Of a stretch of 23,648 bases of DNA, positions 17,352 to 23,634 are shown piece after piece. Under the pieces are notes generated by a model. The model searched no databases. It was not told where the DNA came from and saw nothing but the letters and a program-made list of their open reading frames with translations. A program made the position numbers and the translations under genes. The stretch covers positions 1 to 23,648 of the forward strand of contig DLLG01000021.1 in NCBI GenBank assembly GCA_002479075.1, written 5' to 3'. This DNA is from Clostridiales bacterium UBA7568 (GTDB lineage: Bacteria; Bacillota; Clostridia; Oscillospirales; CAG-272). The first letter of the stretch is position 1, and every line of letters starts with the position of its first letter.

Positions 17352-18155
17352 ATGAACATATCAGCCGATATACACACCCACACAAATTACAGCGACGGCA
17401 AGTGTTCCCCTCGCGAAATGCTTTCGGCTGCCATTGAAAAGGGACTGAAAACATACGGCTTTTCCGATCACGCTCATATGCAGATTGCGTCGCACTGGAT
17501 GATGAGCGGCGAAAGGACAGAGAATTATATAAAGGAGATAAACTCGCTGAAAGAGGAATTTTCAGATCAGATAAAGGTACTTTGCGGCATCGAGCACGAT
17601 ATTTTTTCGGATATTCCCCTGTCCCCGTTTGATTATGTCATCGGCTCTGTGCATTATATAAAATGCGGGGATGAATTCTGCCCCGTCGATTCAACGAAAG
17701 AAGAGGTGTTTAGGGCTATAAACAACTACTTCGGCGGCGACCCTTATGATTATTGCAAAGAATATTATTCGCTTTTGTCGCAGCACGCGGAAAACACATA
17801 TGTCAGGATAGTCGGGCATTTTGATCTCGTTGAAAAGTTCAATGAAAATTCCGACGTTTTTGACAGAACGTCAAAGAAATACAGAAAAGTTGCCGAAGAC
17901 GCTATGGAAAAGCTACATTCCGCAGGCAAGATTTTTGAGATCAATACCGGAGCAATGTTCCGCGTCGGGCGCAGCTCTCCTTACCCCTCCGAATATCTTC
18001 TCCGCACGCTGAACGAAATGCACGGAAAAATCGTTTTTTCCAGCGACGCTCATTCAACAGAGGCGATTGCCTTCGCTTTCGATCGCGCCTCCGCCCTCGC
18101 CGAAAAATGCGGCTTCTCTGACTTCGACCGTACTTTTCTTCGAGAAGAAAAGTAG
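17352..18155 (+). CDS. PHP-domain phosphatase, HisJ (histidinol-phosphatase) family
   Basis: The ATG at 17352 with CGGAGG upstream starts MNISADIHTHTNYSDG (267 aa); an in-frame start at 17283 would add residues unrelated to the family. Metal ligands appear in order: H8 and H10 in DIHTHT, D39/H40 in FSDHAH, E81/H82 in GIEHD, H101 in GSVHYI, then VGHFDLVEKFN and SSDAHS near the C-terminus. The pattern matches the HisJ-type PHP fold, which hydrolyses histidinol phosphate using a metal cluster. No other his gene is nearby, so another phosphoester substrate is possible. The last seven codons (TFLREEK) and the stop lie inside the hairpin repeat at 18131-18154, so the natural C-terminus seems replaced or trimmed by the repeat. 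Confidence 0.9.
   Translation: MNISADIHTHTNYSDGKCSPREMLSAAIEKGLKTYGFSDHAHMQIASHWMMSGERTENYIKEINSLKEEFSDQIKVLCGIEHDIFSDIPLSPFDYVIGSVHYIKCGDEFCPVDSTKEEVFRAINNYFGGDPYDYCKEYYSLLSQHAENTYVRIVGHFDLVEKFNENSDVFDRTSKKYRKVAEDAMEKLHSAGKIFEINTGAMFRVGRSSPYPSEYLLRTLNEMHGKIVFSSDAHSTEAIAFAFDRASALAEKCGFSDFDRTFLREEK
18131..18154. repeat. Purine/pyrimidine hairpin repeat, copy 3, inside the PHP gene end
   Basis: TACTTTTCTTC-GA-GAAGAAAAGTA, 11-bp arms. The flanking GACCG before it and GGCAAAAGAA after it match copy 1 at 16061-16097. The TAG stop of the PHP gene (18153-18155) falls at the edge of the right arm. Confidence 0.85.
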
Positions 18156-18371
18156 GCAAAAGAAGCTTCAGTAATTGTTTTGTGCGAATATTTATTGCCT
18201 GCATATACGGGCGTTATATTGTAGGTGACGGGTTTCTTTGCCTCTTTCGGCGAGGCCTGTAAGGGCGCTTCGCACGCTTGCAAATCTCCCAACGGGAGAG
18301 CCTTAAAGCGGAAGCACGAACACCGTAGGGGAGGGATTTCTCGTCCCGTCATCCCGTCTTTATGGATATAC
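18154..18371. repeat. Expanded, degenerate 115-bp repeat unit
   Basis: Begins AGGCAAAAGAAGCTTCAGTA and contains CTGCATATACGGGCGTTAT, then about 100 bp of extra sequence (including TCTCCC-AAC-GGGAGA at 18285-18299), then GTAGGGGAGGG and a GTCTTTATGGATATAC end. It looks like a 115-bp unit with an insertion near its central hairpin. No gene is seen from 18156 to 18643. Confidence 0.7.
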
Positions 18372-18486
18372 AGGCAAAAGAAGCTTCAATTATTGATTTG
18401 AGTGGATATTTTATTGTCTGCATATCCGGGTGTTGCAACGTAGGGGAGGGGTCTCCCCTCCCGTCGCCCCGTCTTTATGGACATAC
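18372..18486. repeat. 115-bp interspersed repeat unit, copy 3
   Basis: Same length and order as the units at 16223 and 16338: AGGCAAAAGAAGCTTC start, CTGCATATCCGGGTGTTGC, hairpin GGGAGGGG-TCT-CCCCTCCC (18444-18462), GTCTTTATGGACATAC end, then the start of another unit (AGGCAAAAGAAT at 18487) that decays. Confidence 0.85.
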
Positions 18487-18569
18487 AGGCAAAAGAATCC
18501 TTGGTTATCGGTAGCGATATACAGATTTCTATCGCCCCGGCAGTTCATAAAAAATTCCCTTTTTCGCTA

Positions 18570-18598
18570 TTGTAAGAGCGGAAAAAACGTAGTATAAT
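18570..18598 (+). promoter_or_regulatory. Promoter of the 18644 membrane-protein gene
   Basis: TTGTAA (18570-18575) and a perfect TATAAT (18593-18598) separated by 17 nt, 45 nt before the start codon. Confidence 0.75.
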
Positions 18599-18643
18599 AT
18601 ACGAAGAAACATTTTTCCCGATGAAAAGGAGGTGGGCTCGGTC

Positions 18644-19498
18644 TTGGCTGAAAACTGGAATGATTACGGCAATTATGCGGAAGAAGAAATATATCGGAAT
18701 AAATCGTTTTGGGGTAAGCTGTTCAGTTTCAGAACGCTGAAAAATATTTTCAAATGGTTGTTTTATCTTATAGTCATTGCCCTCTTTGCGATAATATTTT
18801 TCCGTCTCGGAACGAACAAACCGGGCAAGAGTATGACCTCGCTCATATGTACCCCGAAAATCGAGGAAGCCCTCAAAAACGGCGATGTTGCCGTATTTTC
18901 TCAGGAGCTTGGTGACTATATGCCGAGGGGCGGGGAATATGCGATATTCGATGTAAAAATAGTCCCCGAAACAAACGAGCTTCAGTTCACAGTCCGCTAT
19001 AACAACAGCACCGTCAAAAAGCTGAAGGAAAAAATCGCTGCCCGTGACTACGAAAGCGAAGAGGAAAAGCAGGCTGCGCTCGATAAGATCGGCAAAAGAC
19101 CGTTCGTATTTGCCCTGCGTGATGAGGATGGAAACGTCTATAAGTCATACGCTTATCTTGAATATTCAAAAACCGTTTATCAATACATCAAGGTTTCGTT
19201 CAGCGTTCCGGGACTGACTGCCGGCGGTTCGGCTATGCCGAGCCTTATGTATCCTTCTCCGGATGCACCGGACGCCGTATATATTTATAAAGGCGAAGGC
19301 TCCGGGGAAATCTCAAAAGAGGCTATTGAGAGCCTGTCGTTTGAGATGTATTATGAAGACGAGGCATATACGGAAGACGGCCTTATGGGCAAGTCTATCG
19401 TCATATATAAGGCGACAAAGAAAATTTCTCCCATAGACTGCAAAAAAGAACTTGACGGCGGTGTGCCGGATGGTTTAAAATATATAGACGAAAGATGA
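18644..19498 (+). CDS. Single-pass membrane protein of unknown function
   Basis: AAGGAGGTG (18625-18633) lies 10-11 nt before a TTG codon at 18644, giving MAENWNDYGNYAEEE and 284 aa. The in-frame GTG at 18632 overlaps the ribosome site itself, so it is unlikely. One transmembrane helix (about 35-55, IFKWLFYLIVIALFAIIFFRL) follows an acidic and aromatic cytoplasmic N-terminus. The C-terminal 230 residues should lie outside; they contain strands such as ELQFTVRYNNS and YQYIKVSFSVP, which suggests a beta-rich domain. I do not recognise the family. A TTG start usually means modest translation. The gene ends 1 nt before rnpB and contains its likely promoter. Confidence 0.85.
   Translation: MAENWNDYGNYAEEEIYRNKSFWGKLFSFRTLKNIFKWLFYLIVIALFAIIFFRLGTNKPGKSMTSLICTPKIEEALKNGDVAVFSQELGDYMPRGGEYAIFDVKIVPETNELQFTVRYNNSTVKKLKEKIAARDYESEEEKQAALDKIGKRPFVFALRDEDGNVYKSYAYLEYSKTVYQYIKVSFSVPGLTAGGSAMPSLMYPSPDAPDAVYIYKGEGSGEISKEAIESLSFEMYYEDEAYTEDGLMGKSIVIYKATKKISPIDCKKELDGGVPDGLKYIDER
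19452..19481 (+). promoter_or_regulatory. rnpB promoter inside the upstream coding sequence
   Basis: TTGACG (19452-19457) and TAAAAT (19476-19481) with an 18-nt spacer, placing initiation near 19488-19490, about 10 nt before the folded RNA. Both boxes lie within the last 47 nt of the 18644-19498 gene. Confidence 0.65.
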
Positions 19499-19499
19499 T

Positions 19500-19885
19500 C
19501 AGTACAGCGACCGGTCCGAGCGATCGCGCGGTATGTTGCCGAAAGGTATTACCGTGAGGAAAGTCCGGGCTTCACAGAGCAAGGATAACGGATAACGTCC
19601 GCCGAAGGTGACTTCCGGGAAAGTGCAACAGAAATAAACCGCCGTATTTTTTACGGTAAGGATGGAAAGGCGAGGTAAGAGCTCACCGATCTCTTGGTAA
19701 CAAGGGATGCCCTGTAAACCCTATCCGAAGCAACACCCCGTGCCGAATGGTGTGCTCTGCCGGATGCCGAAAGGCATCGGGCGCGAGGTGGCAATCTGGT
19801 TTTGTCAGATGAGCCTTTCAGTAATGAATGGCAAAGATAGATGATCGCTCAAGACAGAACCCGGCTTATAGGACCGGTCGTACTG
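19500..19885 (+). ncRNA. rnpB: RNase P RNA, bacterial type A
   Basis: Catalytic RNA that matures the 5' ends of tRNAs together with the RnpA protein. Ends pair to form P1: CGACCGGTCC (19508-19517) with GGACCGGTCG (19871-19880), plus CAGTA (19500-19504) with TACTG (19881-19885). The 5' conserved core GAGGAAAGTCCGGGC (19557-19571) and the 3' core ACAGAACCCGGCTTA (about 19854-19868) are present, along with GGTAAGAGCTCACC-type and GATGCCCTGTAAACCC-type segments. Length about 386 nt is normal. Exact ends are estimated from pairing. Confidence 0.96.
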
Positions 19886-19938
19886 AAAATTTTAAACCGG
19901 ACTGCCGAAAAGCGCAGAACGGAAAAGCAAATAAAAAC

Positions 19939-19985
19939 AAACAGCGTTCTTACCCCGGAAACCGGGCAAGGACGCTGTTTTTATA
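19939..19985 (+). terminator. rnpB terminator
   Basis: AAACAGCGT (19939-19947) pairs with ACGCTGTTT (19972-19980); an inner CCCGG-AAA-CCGGG stem extends it, and TTTTTAT follows. It lies 54 nt after the RNA's P1 stem. The region 19886-20071 holds no gene. Confidence 0.88.
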
Positions 19986-20071
19986 TAAGATTGTTTTTCG
20001 CTTGCTGCAAGCCCGCCTGAAATGCGCCGTTCCGCCGGCTTTCGGCAAATTTTCATCTTTGGGAAAGGCTT

Positions 20072-21199
20072 TTATATGGTTGTAAAATCAAATTCGGACA
20101 GCTCGCTTTTTGAATGTATAGCCTTTGCAAGATTGTCCGGAAGCGGAGAATTTTCCGCAAGGCGGAAAAATGCCGCCGTACAATCGACGAGGGAATCAAT
20201 GTTGGGCGAGGTCAGCGTATAGCCGACGGCAACAAGTCTCCAAAGCCCGTACACGGCACACATCGCCTTCATATTGTCGCAAGGCGAGCAACCGTCGTCC
20301 GAAAACGGCAAGCCCTCATAGAAAAAGTGGTTCACAAGCACATTCTCAAACATTCTCTCCCAATCCGGAAATGTTTCGGCAAATTTTACCTTTGCAGCTT
20401 CGTAGTTTTTTGGAAAATCATCGGAAGAAAAGGCGAGGTTTTCGCCCGCTTTCAGGGCAAAAGGATATACAGAATGCCTGAAATCAAAGCCGGAGAGCAA
20501 TTTTGCGGCAGATCTCAAAGCGGCGGTATCAGTTGTTTTATAAGGGTCGGCTGCGCCTCCCTGCGACGGTAGCCCGCCGTCCCGTCCGCTCTGCAAAGCC
20601 GCATCGATCCCCTCGCAGGCAGAGACGGCGAGAGAAAGCCTTGCTCCAAGCGGCATACACCGCTTCTGCATAATCGAAACAAGCCCTTTTCTTACGGGAA
20701 CATAACTTTTTGTGACCGTATCGTCATCGGGCGACGGCGTAAAAACGTCCCCGAAGTCCAGCGGTATCTTTATAAACGAGAGCGGCTCCTTTTTTGCGAA
20801 AAGCAGCTCGCACACCCCTTCGCAGGAAGCGGCGACCGAACATTCGAGAGCGTGGCGTGTTCTCGGACTCCTCGGATAAAATCGGCAGACATTTGTCAGG
20901 GCGGCTTCCCCGCAACAGCATTGAAGCGAGCAATAGCCGTTTGAATCGTGCATAGGGCAGTCGCCGTCATATCTTTTGGCGATTGCCGCATAGCGTTCGG
21001 GGCTCGGATGATCAACTATGTACACAGAGCCGTCCAGCCTTTTTCGGAGCTCCGGATCGCAATCCATACCGACAAGCTCAAAATATTCCTTCATCGAAAG
21101 CGTAATCTCCCAGCCGTGACAGCAGCTTTGCCTGCAAGCCGATATTTTACATTTGAAATCCGGGTATATATCGGGCACCGTAAACAGTTTTTCCGCCAT
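20072..21199 (-). CDS. FliB-like, cysteine-rich putative lysine N-methylase
   Basis: 375 aa with GGAAGGA 6 nt before the ATG. The N-terminal half carries the FliB-family cysteine pattern: C17, C22, C26/C27 followed by HGWEI, C47, C81, C90, C94-C96 and C105 in GYCSLQC...VCRFYPR. These cysteines suggest an Fe-S cluster or zinc site. FliB of Salmonella methylates lysines on flagellin; many Clostridia carry relatives without flagellar neighbours, so the target here is unknown. The C-terminal half is mostly helical, with a WERMFENVLVNHFFYEGLPF segment typical of the family. It is convergent with rnpB and divergent from the riboswitch transcript. Confidence 0.85.
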   Translation of the reverse strand: MAEKLFTVPDIYPDFKCKISACRQSCCHGWEITLSMKEYFELVGMDCDPELRKRLDGSVYIVDHPSPERYAAIAKRYDGDCPMHDSNGYCSLQCCCGEAALTNVCRFYPRSPRTRHALECSVAASCEGVCELLFAKKEPLSFIKIPLDFGDVFTPSPDDDTVTKSYVPVRKGLVSIMQKRCMPLGARLSLAVSACEGIDAALQSGRDGGLPSQGGAADPYKTTDTAALRSAAKLLSGFDFRHSVYPFALKAGENLAFSSDDFPKNYEAAKVKFAETFPDWERMFENVLVNHFFYEGLPFSDDGCSPCDNMKAMCAVYGLWRLVAVGYTLTSPNIDSLVDCTAAFFRLAENSPLPDNLAKAIHSKSELSEFDFTTI

Positions 21200-21230
21200 A
21201 AAAAATCCTTCCGAAACAAAAATATGCTAT

Positions 21231-21259
21231 ATTTTATACCCTTTTTTTAACAATTTCAA
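21231..21259 (-). promoter_or_regulatory. Promoter of the FliB-like gene
   Basis: Minus-strand TTGAAA (21259-21254) and TAAAAT (21236-21231) with a 17-nt spacer, about 32 nt before the start codon. Confidence 0.55.
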
Positions 21260-21329
21260 TAGGAAAAATAAATTTTTTTGAATTTTTTCGCGCTTTTTTA
21301 AGCACCGAAAAGATAATCTTCGCTATGTG

Positions 21330-21358
21330 TTGACAAGCCCTTTCGGCAATGGTAAAAT
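21330..21358 (+). promoter_or_regulatory. Promoter of the cobalamin riboswitch transcript
   Basis: Consensus TTGACA (21330-21335), 17-nt spacer, TAAAAT (21353-21358) preceded by TGG (extended -10). The transcript would begin near 21365 with the hairpin GCACGGG-AAA-CCCGTGC (21365-21381). Confidence 0.85.
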
Positions 21359-21384
21359 ATTATCGCACGGGAAACCCGTGCATA

Positions 21385-21535
21385 ACGGAACAGAATAATA
21401 TCAAAAAAGGGCGGTCGCGCGTCGAGGATAAAACCCGGCGCGTGTCAAAAAGGAAATCTCGGTGAAAATCCGTCGCAACAGCCATTACCGTAATCGGACT
21501 CATTCGTCCCCAAGTCGGAATGCTTGCCGTCCTTT
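21385..21535 (+). ncRNA. Cobalamin riboswitch
   Basis: The conserved core is visible in order: AAAAAGGAAA, CGGTGAAAATCCG (21460-21472), CGCAACAGCC (the B12-box region), ACCGTAA, then CCAAGTCGGAATGCTTGCCG near 21511-21530, matching the AAGTCaGgA..CcTGCC end of the family. It lies 190 nt before the DUF4430 gene, with hairpins between them, so it should turn the gene off when cobalamin is plentiful. The exact subclass (AdoCbl or aquo/methylcobalamin) and the 5' edge cannot be fixed by eye. Confidence 0.87.
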
Positions 21536-21606
21536 CGGTTACCGGCTTATGTCGGGCGCTTTTGGGCAAATTGGGAGAGCTGTACCGATTTTTATATCCG
21601 CTTTTT

Positions 21607-21635
21607 CGCAGAAATCACCCCTCTGCGTTCTTTTT
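21607..21635 (+). terminator. Minor terminator-like hairpin in the riboswitch leader
   Basis: CGCAGA (21607-21612) pairs with TCTGCG (21622-21627), followed by TTCTTTTT. The 6-bp stem is weak alone; it may be part of the expression platform. Confidence 0.4.
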
Positions 21636-21656
21636 GCGCGGAATTTTTGAAGATCG

Positions 21657-21690
21657 GCACCTTTCTCTCATATGGAAGGTGCTTTTGTTT
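21657..21690 (+). terminator. Regulated terminator of the cobalamin riboswitch
   Basis: GCACCTTTC (21657-21665) and GGAAGGTGC (21674-21682) form a stem with an 8-nt loop, followed by TTTTGTTT. It stands 36 nt before the DUF4430 start codon, fitting transcription attenuation. Confidence 0.75.
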
Positions 21691-21725
21691 CGCCGAAAAA
21701 ATTATAAAACAAAGGAGAAAAAACA

Positions 21726-22505
21726 ATGAAAACAAAAAGACTTCTTGCGGCAGTTCTTGTCATTGTGCTTGCTTTCTGCGCGTGCACGGTTGTTTTGGCT
21801 TCGGACGCCAAAGCACCGACAGCAACCGTCACGATCATCTCTGAGGGCAATTTCGTGCTGAAGAATTATGAAGTTGTCGTATCAAACGAAAACTTCAACA
21901 TCGATGACGCTCTCAAAGTTGCTCACGACGCAAAATATGAAGGCGGTGCAGACAAGGGCTACGCCTCCGCTACGGGAGACTACGGTCTTTACATCACAAA
22001 GCTCTGGGGTGACGAAAGCGGCGCATTTGGCTACGCCGTAAACAACAAGATGTCGAGCGGACTTTCCGATGAAGTAAAATCCGGCGACAGCGTTGTGGCA
22101 TACGTTTATACGGACAAGACCGGTTATAGCGACAAATACACATATTTCAGCGTAAACAAGGCAAGCGTCAAAGCGGGCGAAGAGCTTACGCTGACTCTTT
22201 CCTCTATCGGCTATGACGAAAACTGGAACACGGTCGTCTCTTCCGTTGCAGGCGCGACGATAACGGTTGACGGCGAAAAGACCGAATACAAGACAGACGC
22301 AGACGGCAAGGTTGCCATTTCCCTCAAGGGCGGAAAAACATACACCGTCAGCGCAAGCGCAGACAGCACGATCGTTCCTCCGCTTTGCGTTGTAACGGTT
22401 GCGGGCGGTTCATCCTCCGTCGTACTTTATATTGTCATCGCGGTTATAGTTGTTTGCGGAGTCGCAGCGATCATAATCGTCAGCACAAAGAAGAAAAATA
22501 AATAA
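21726..22505 (+). CDS. Membrane-anchored DUF4430 (transcobalamin C-terminal-like) protein, candidate corrinoid binder
   Basis: 259 aa with AAAGGAG 8 nt before the ATG. The signal peptide (1-25) ends VVLA-S; the cysteines at 18 and 20 do not form a proper lipobox. Residues about 31-130 resemble DUF4430: NIDDALKVAHDAK, then YGLYITKLWG, FGYAVNNKMS and KSGDSVVAYVYTD, the order seen in the beta-domain shared with intrinsic factor and transcobalamin. Residues about 135-225 look like an Ig-like or carboxypeptidase-regulatory-like domain. A C-terminal helix (about 232-252) and KKKNK tail anchor it. The cobalamin riboswitch upstream strongly suggests a role in capturing B12 or related corrinoids at the surface. 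No transporter gene is adjacent, so it would hand over to one encoded elsewhere. Binding is inferred. Confidence 0.88.
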   Translation: MKTKRLLAAVLVIVLAFCACTVVLASDAKAPTATVTIISEGNFVLKNYEVVVSNENFNIDDALKVAHDAKYEGGADKGYASATGDYGLYITKLWGDESGAFGYAVNNKMSSGLSDEVKSGDSVVAYVYTDKTGYSDKYTYFSVNKASVKAGEELTLTLSSIGYDENWNTVVSSVAGATITVDGEKTEYKTDADGKVAISLKGGKTYTVSASADSTIVPPLCVVTVAGGSSSVVLYIVIAVIVVCGVAAIIIVSTKKKNK

Positions 22506-22519
22506 TTTGTCTTAAAAAC

Positions 22520-22561
22520 AAACGGGCAAACCGGGGAAAATCCTCGTGTTTGCCTGTTTTT
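22520..22561 (+). terminator. Terminator of the DUF4430 gene
   Basis: AAACGGGCAAAC (22520-22531) pairs with GTTTGCCTGTTT (22548-22559) with one G-T, plus an inner CGGGG/CCTCG stem, followed by TTAT. It starts 14 nt after the stop. Confidence 0.88.
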
Positions 22562-22702
22562 ATGTGCTTTTGCAACGATATTAGCGTTATATCAACGATG
22601 TCATCTGATGTATTTTATTCCCGTCCTCCGATATACTGTTTATAACGACATCACCGTAAGTTATACGAAGAAAAACCAATCCGTCACGAGGGAGATGCTG
22701 TT

Positions 22703-23035
22703 ATGGGAGGAACAACTATAAATCAGAAGCTCGGCGCGAGAATTCAGGCGCTGCGGAACAGCAAAGGCTATACGCAGCAGGTGTTTTCGGAAATGGTCGG
22801 ACTGACACCGAACTATCTTTCCGATATTGAGCGGGGAAACAGCTTTCCGAGCCCGGAAAAGCTCGTTGCGATCGCAAATGCGCTGAATTGCTCGGCAGAC
22901 GACCTTTTCTGCGACATTATAGAAAAAAGCTCGCATATTGTCAGCTCGGATATTGCGGAAAAGATAAATTCTTTGCCGAAAAAAGACCGCGAGCGACTGT
23001 GCGCTGTCATATATGCGTATATAGAGCACACATAA
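22703..23035 (+). CDS. Xre-family helix-turn-helix transcriptional regulator
   Basis: 110 aa with AGGGAG 8 nt before the ATG. Residues about 8-65 are a Cro/C1-type HTH: LGARIQALRNSKGYTQQ, then FSEMVGLTPNYLSDIERG (recognition helix at NYLSDIERG) and PSPEKLVAIANALNCS. The short C-terminal part (KINSLPKKDRERLCAVIYAYIEH) is helical and may dimerise. Such small regulators often control their own promoter; possible half-sites flank the start region (see findings). A terminator follows 15 nt after its stop, so it is probably transcribed alone. Regulated genes unknown. Confidence 0.92.
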   Translation: MGGTTINQKLGARIQALRNSKGYTQQVFSEMVGLTPNYLSDIERGNSFPSPEKLVAIANALNCSADDLFCDIIEKSSHIVSSDIAEKINSLPKKDRERLCAVIYAYIEHT

Positions 23036-23050
23036 AACAGGGCAAAAAAG

Positions 23051-23080
23051 AAAAATCTGCAACTTTTTGCAGATTTTTTT
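23051..23080 (+). terminator. Terminator of the HTH gene
   Basis: AAAAATCTGCAA (23051-23062) and TTGCAGATTTTT (23067-23078) form a perfect 12-bp stem with a 4-nt loop and a T-run continuing past 23080. Confidence 0.9.
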
Positions 23081-23121
23081 GCTTTCAAGGCGTGTTTCAA
23101 CAAATTTCGACAAGCACTTTG

Positions 23122-23130
23122 TGGTATAAT
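23122..23130 (+). promoter_or_regulatory. Extended -10 promoter of the AbrB-like gene
   Basis: TGGTATAAT gives a perfect -10 hexamer (23125-23130) with an upstream TGn motif. No good -35 lies at 17 nt (AAATTT); TCGACA at 23107 is too close. The start codon is 54 nt downstream. Confidence 0.7.
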
Positions 23131-23139
23131 CACGGCAAC

Positions 23140-23156
23140 ATCGTGAATAACACGAT
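23140..23156. promoter_or_regulatory. Palindromic candidate operator
   Basis: ATCGTG-AATAA-CACGAT is a perfect 6+6 inverted repeat starting 9 nt after the -10 box, in the expected transcription-start region and 28 nt before the AbrB-like start. A regulator bound here would block transcription. Confidence 0.5.
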
Positions 23157-23184
23157 TGCTTCATTGGAAAGGAAGGCAAAGAAT

Positions 23185-23421
23185 ATGAAATTTACAGCGG
23201 AAAGAACAGTTGACGAGCTTGGGAGGGTCGTGTTGCCCCCCGATATGAGAAAGGAGATGAATCTTGAAGCGGGCGAAAAGGTTCTCATTTCCTGCGAAAA
23301 CGGAGAGCTTAAAATCACAAAGGCAAAACCCAGATGCAAGCTCTGCGGAGCGGATATGAGCGAGGACGATCAATTCGTCATATGCCTGCGTTGTATAGAT
23401 GACATCAGATCAACGAAATAA
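23185..23421 (+). CDS. AbrB/SpoVT-type regulator with C-terminal zinc ribbon
   Basis: 78 aa starting MKFTAERTVDELGRVVLPP after AGGAAGG. Residues 1-48 are a swapped-hairpin AbrB domain (DELGRVVLPPDMRKEMNL, then GEKVLISCENGELKITK), which binds DNA as a dimer. Residues 51-70 carry C51-x2-C54 and C67-x2-C70, a zinc-ribbon-like pair. This short AbrB-plus-ribbon form is common in Clostridia. It may bind the palindrome in its own leader. Targets are unknown; AbrB proteins often control transition-state or sporulation genes. Confidence 0.92.
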   Translation: MKFTAERTVDELGRVVLPPDMRKEMNLEAGEKVLISCENGELKITKAKPRCKLCGADMSEDDQFVICLRCIDDIRSTK

Positions 23422-23575
23422 ATTTTTGAACAACAGAGCCGGCAGATTATATATTACATAAGCCCCCGCAGATGCGATCTCCGGCATCTCTTATACCCAA
23501 AAATATATCCCGCCTTAACGGGACTTACGCGGACACGGAAAAACACTCAGACTTATACCTCCGCGCAACGCTTTT

Positions 23576-23601
23576 AAAAGGACGCCTTGTGCGTCCTTTT
23601 T
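23576..23601 (+). terminator. Intrinsic terminator in the 3' end region
   Basis: AAAAGGACGC (23576-23585) and GCGTCCTTTT (23591-23600) form a perfect 10-bp stem with a CTTGT loop and trailing T. It is symmetrical and could serve both strands. The stretch 23422-23575 before it shows no gene. Confidence 0.8.
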
Positions 23602-23614
23602 GCTTGGGGGATAT

Positions 23615-23634
23615 GCAAACGCATAAGCGTTTGC
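23615..23634. other. Perfect 8-bp hairpin at the window edge
   Basis: GCAAACGC (23615-23622) and GCGTTTGC (23627-23634) around ATAA, followed by AGGCTTCGCCGAGA to the window end. No T-run; it may belong to a repeat or leader that continues outside the window. Confidence 0.5.

Noticed and set aside
19828..20085. 85-residue open frame overlapping the 3' end of rnpB
   Set aside because: It runs through conserved RNase P RNA sequence and the terminator hairpin and has no ribosome site.
21726..21800. Lipoprotein signal on the DUF4430 protein
   Set aside because: Cysteines at residues 18 and 20 lack the [LVI]-[AST]-[GA]-C context, and the protein has a C-terminal membrane anchor instead.
22661..23179. 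172-residue minus-strand frame opposite the HTH gene
   Set aside because: It lies antisense to a clear Xre regulator and crosses its terminator hairpin; no motif or ribosome site supports it.
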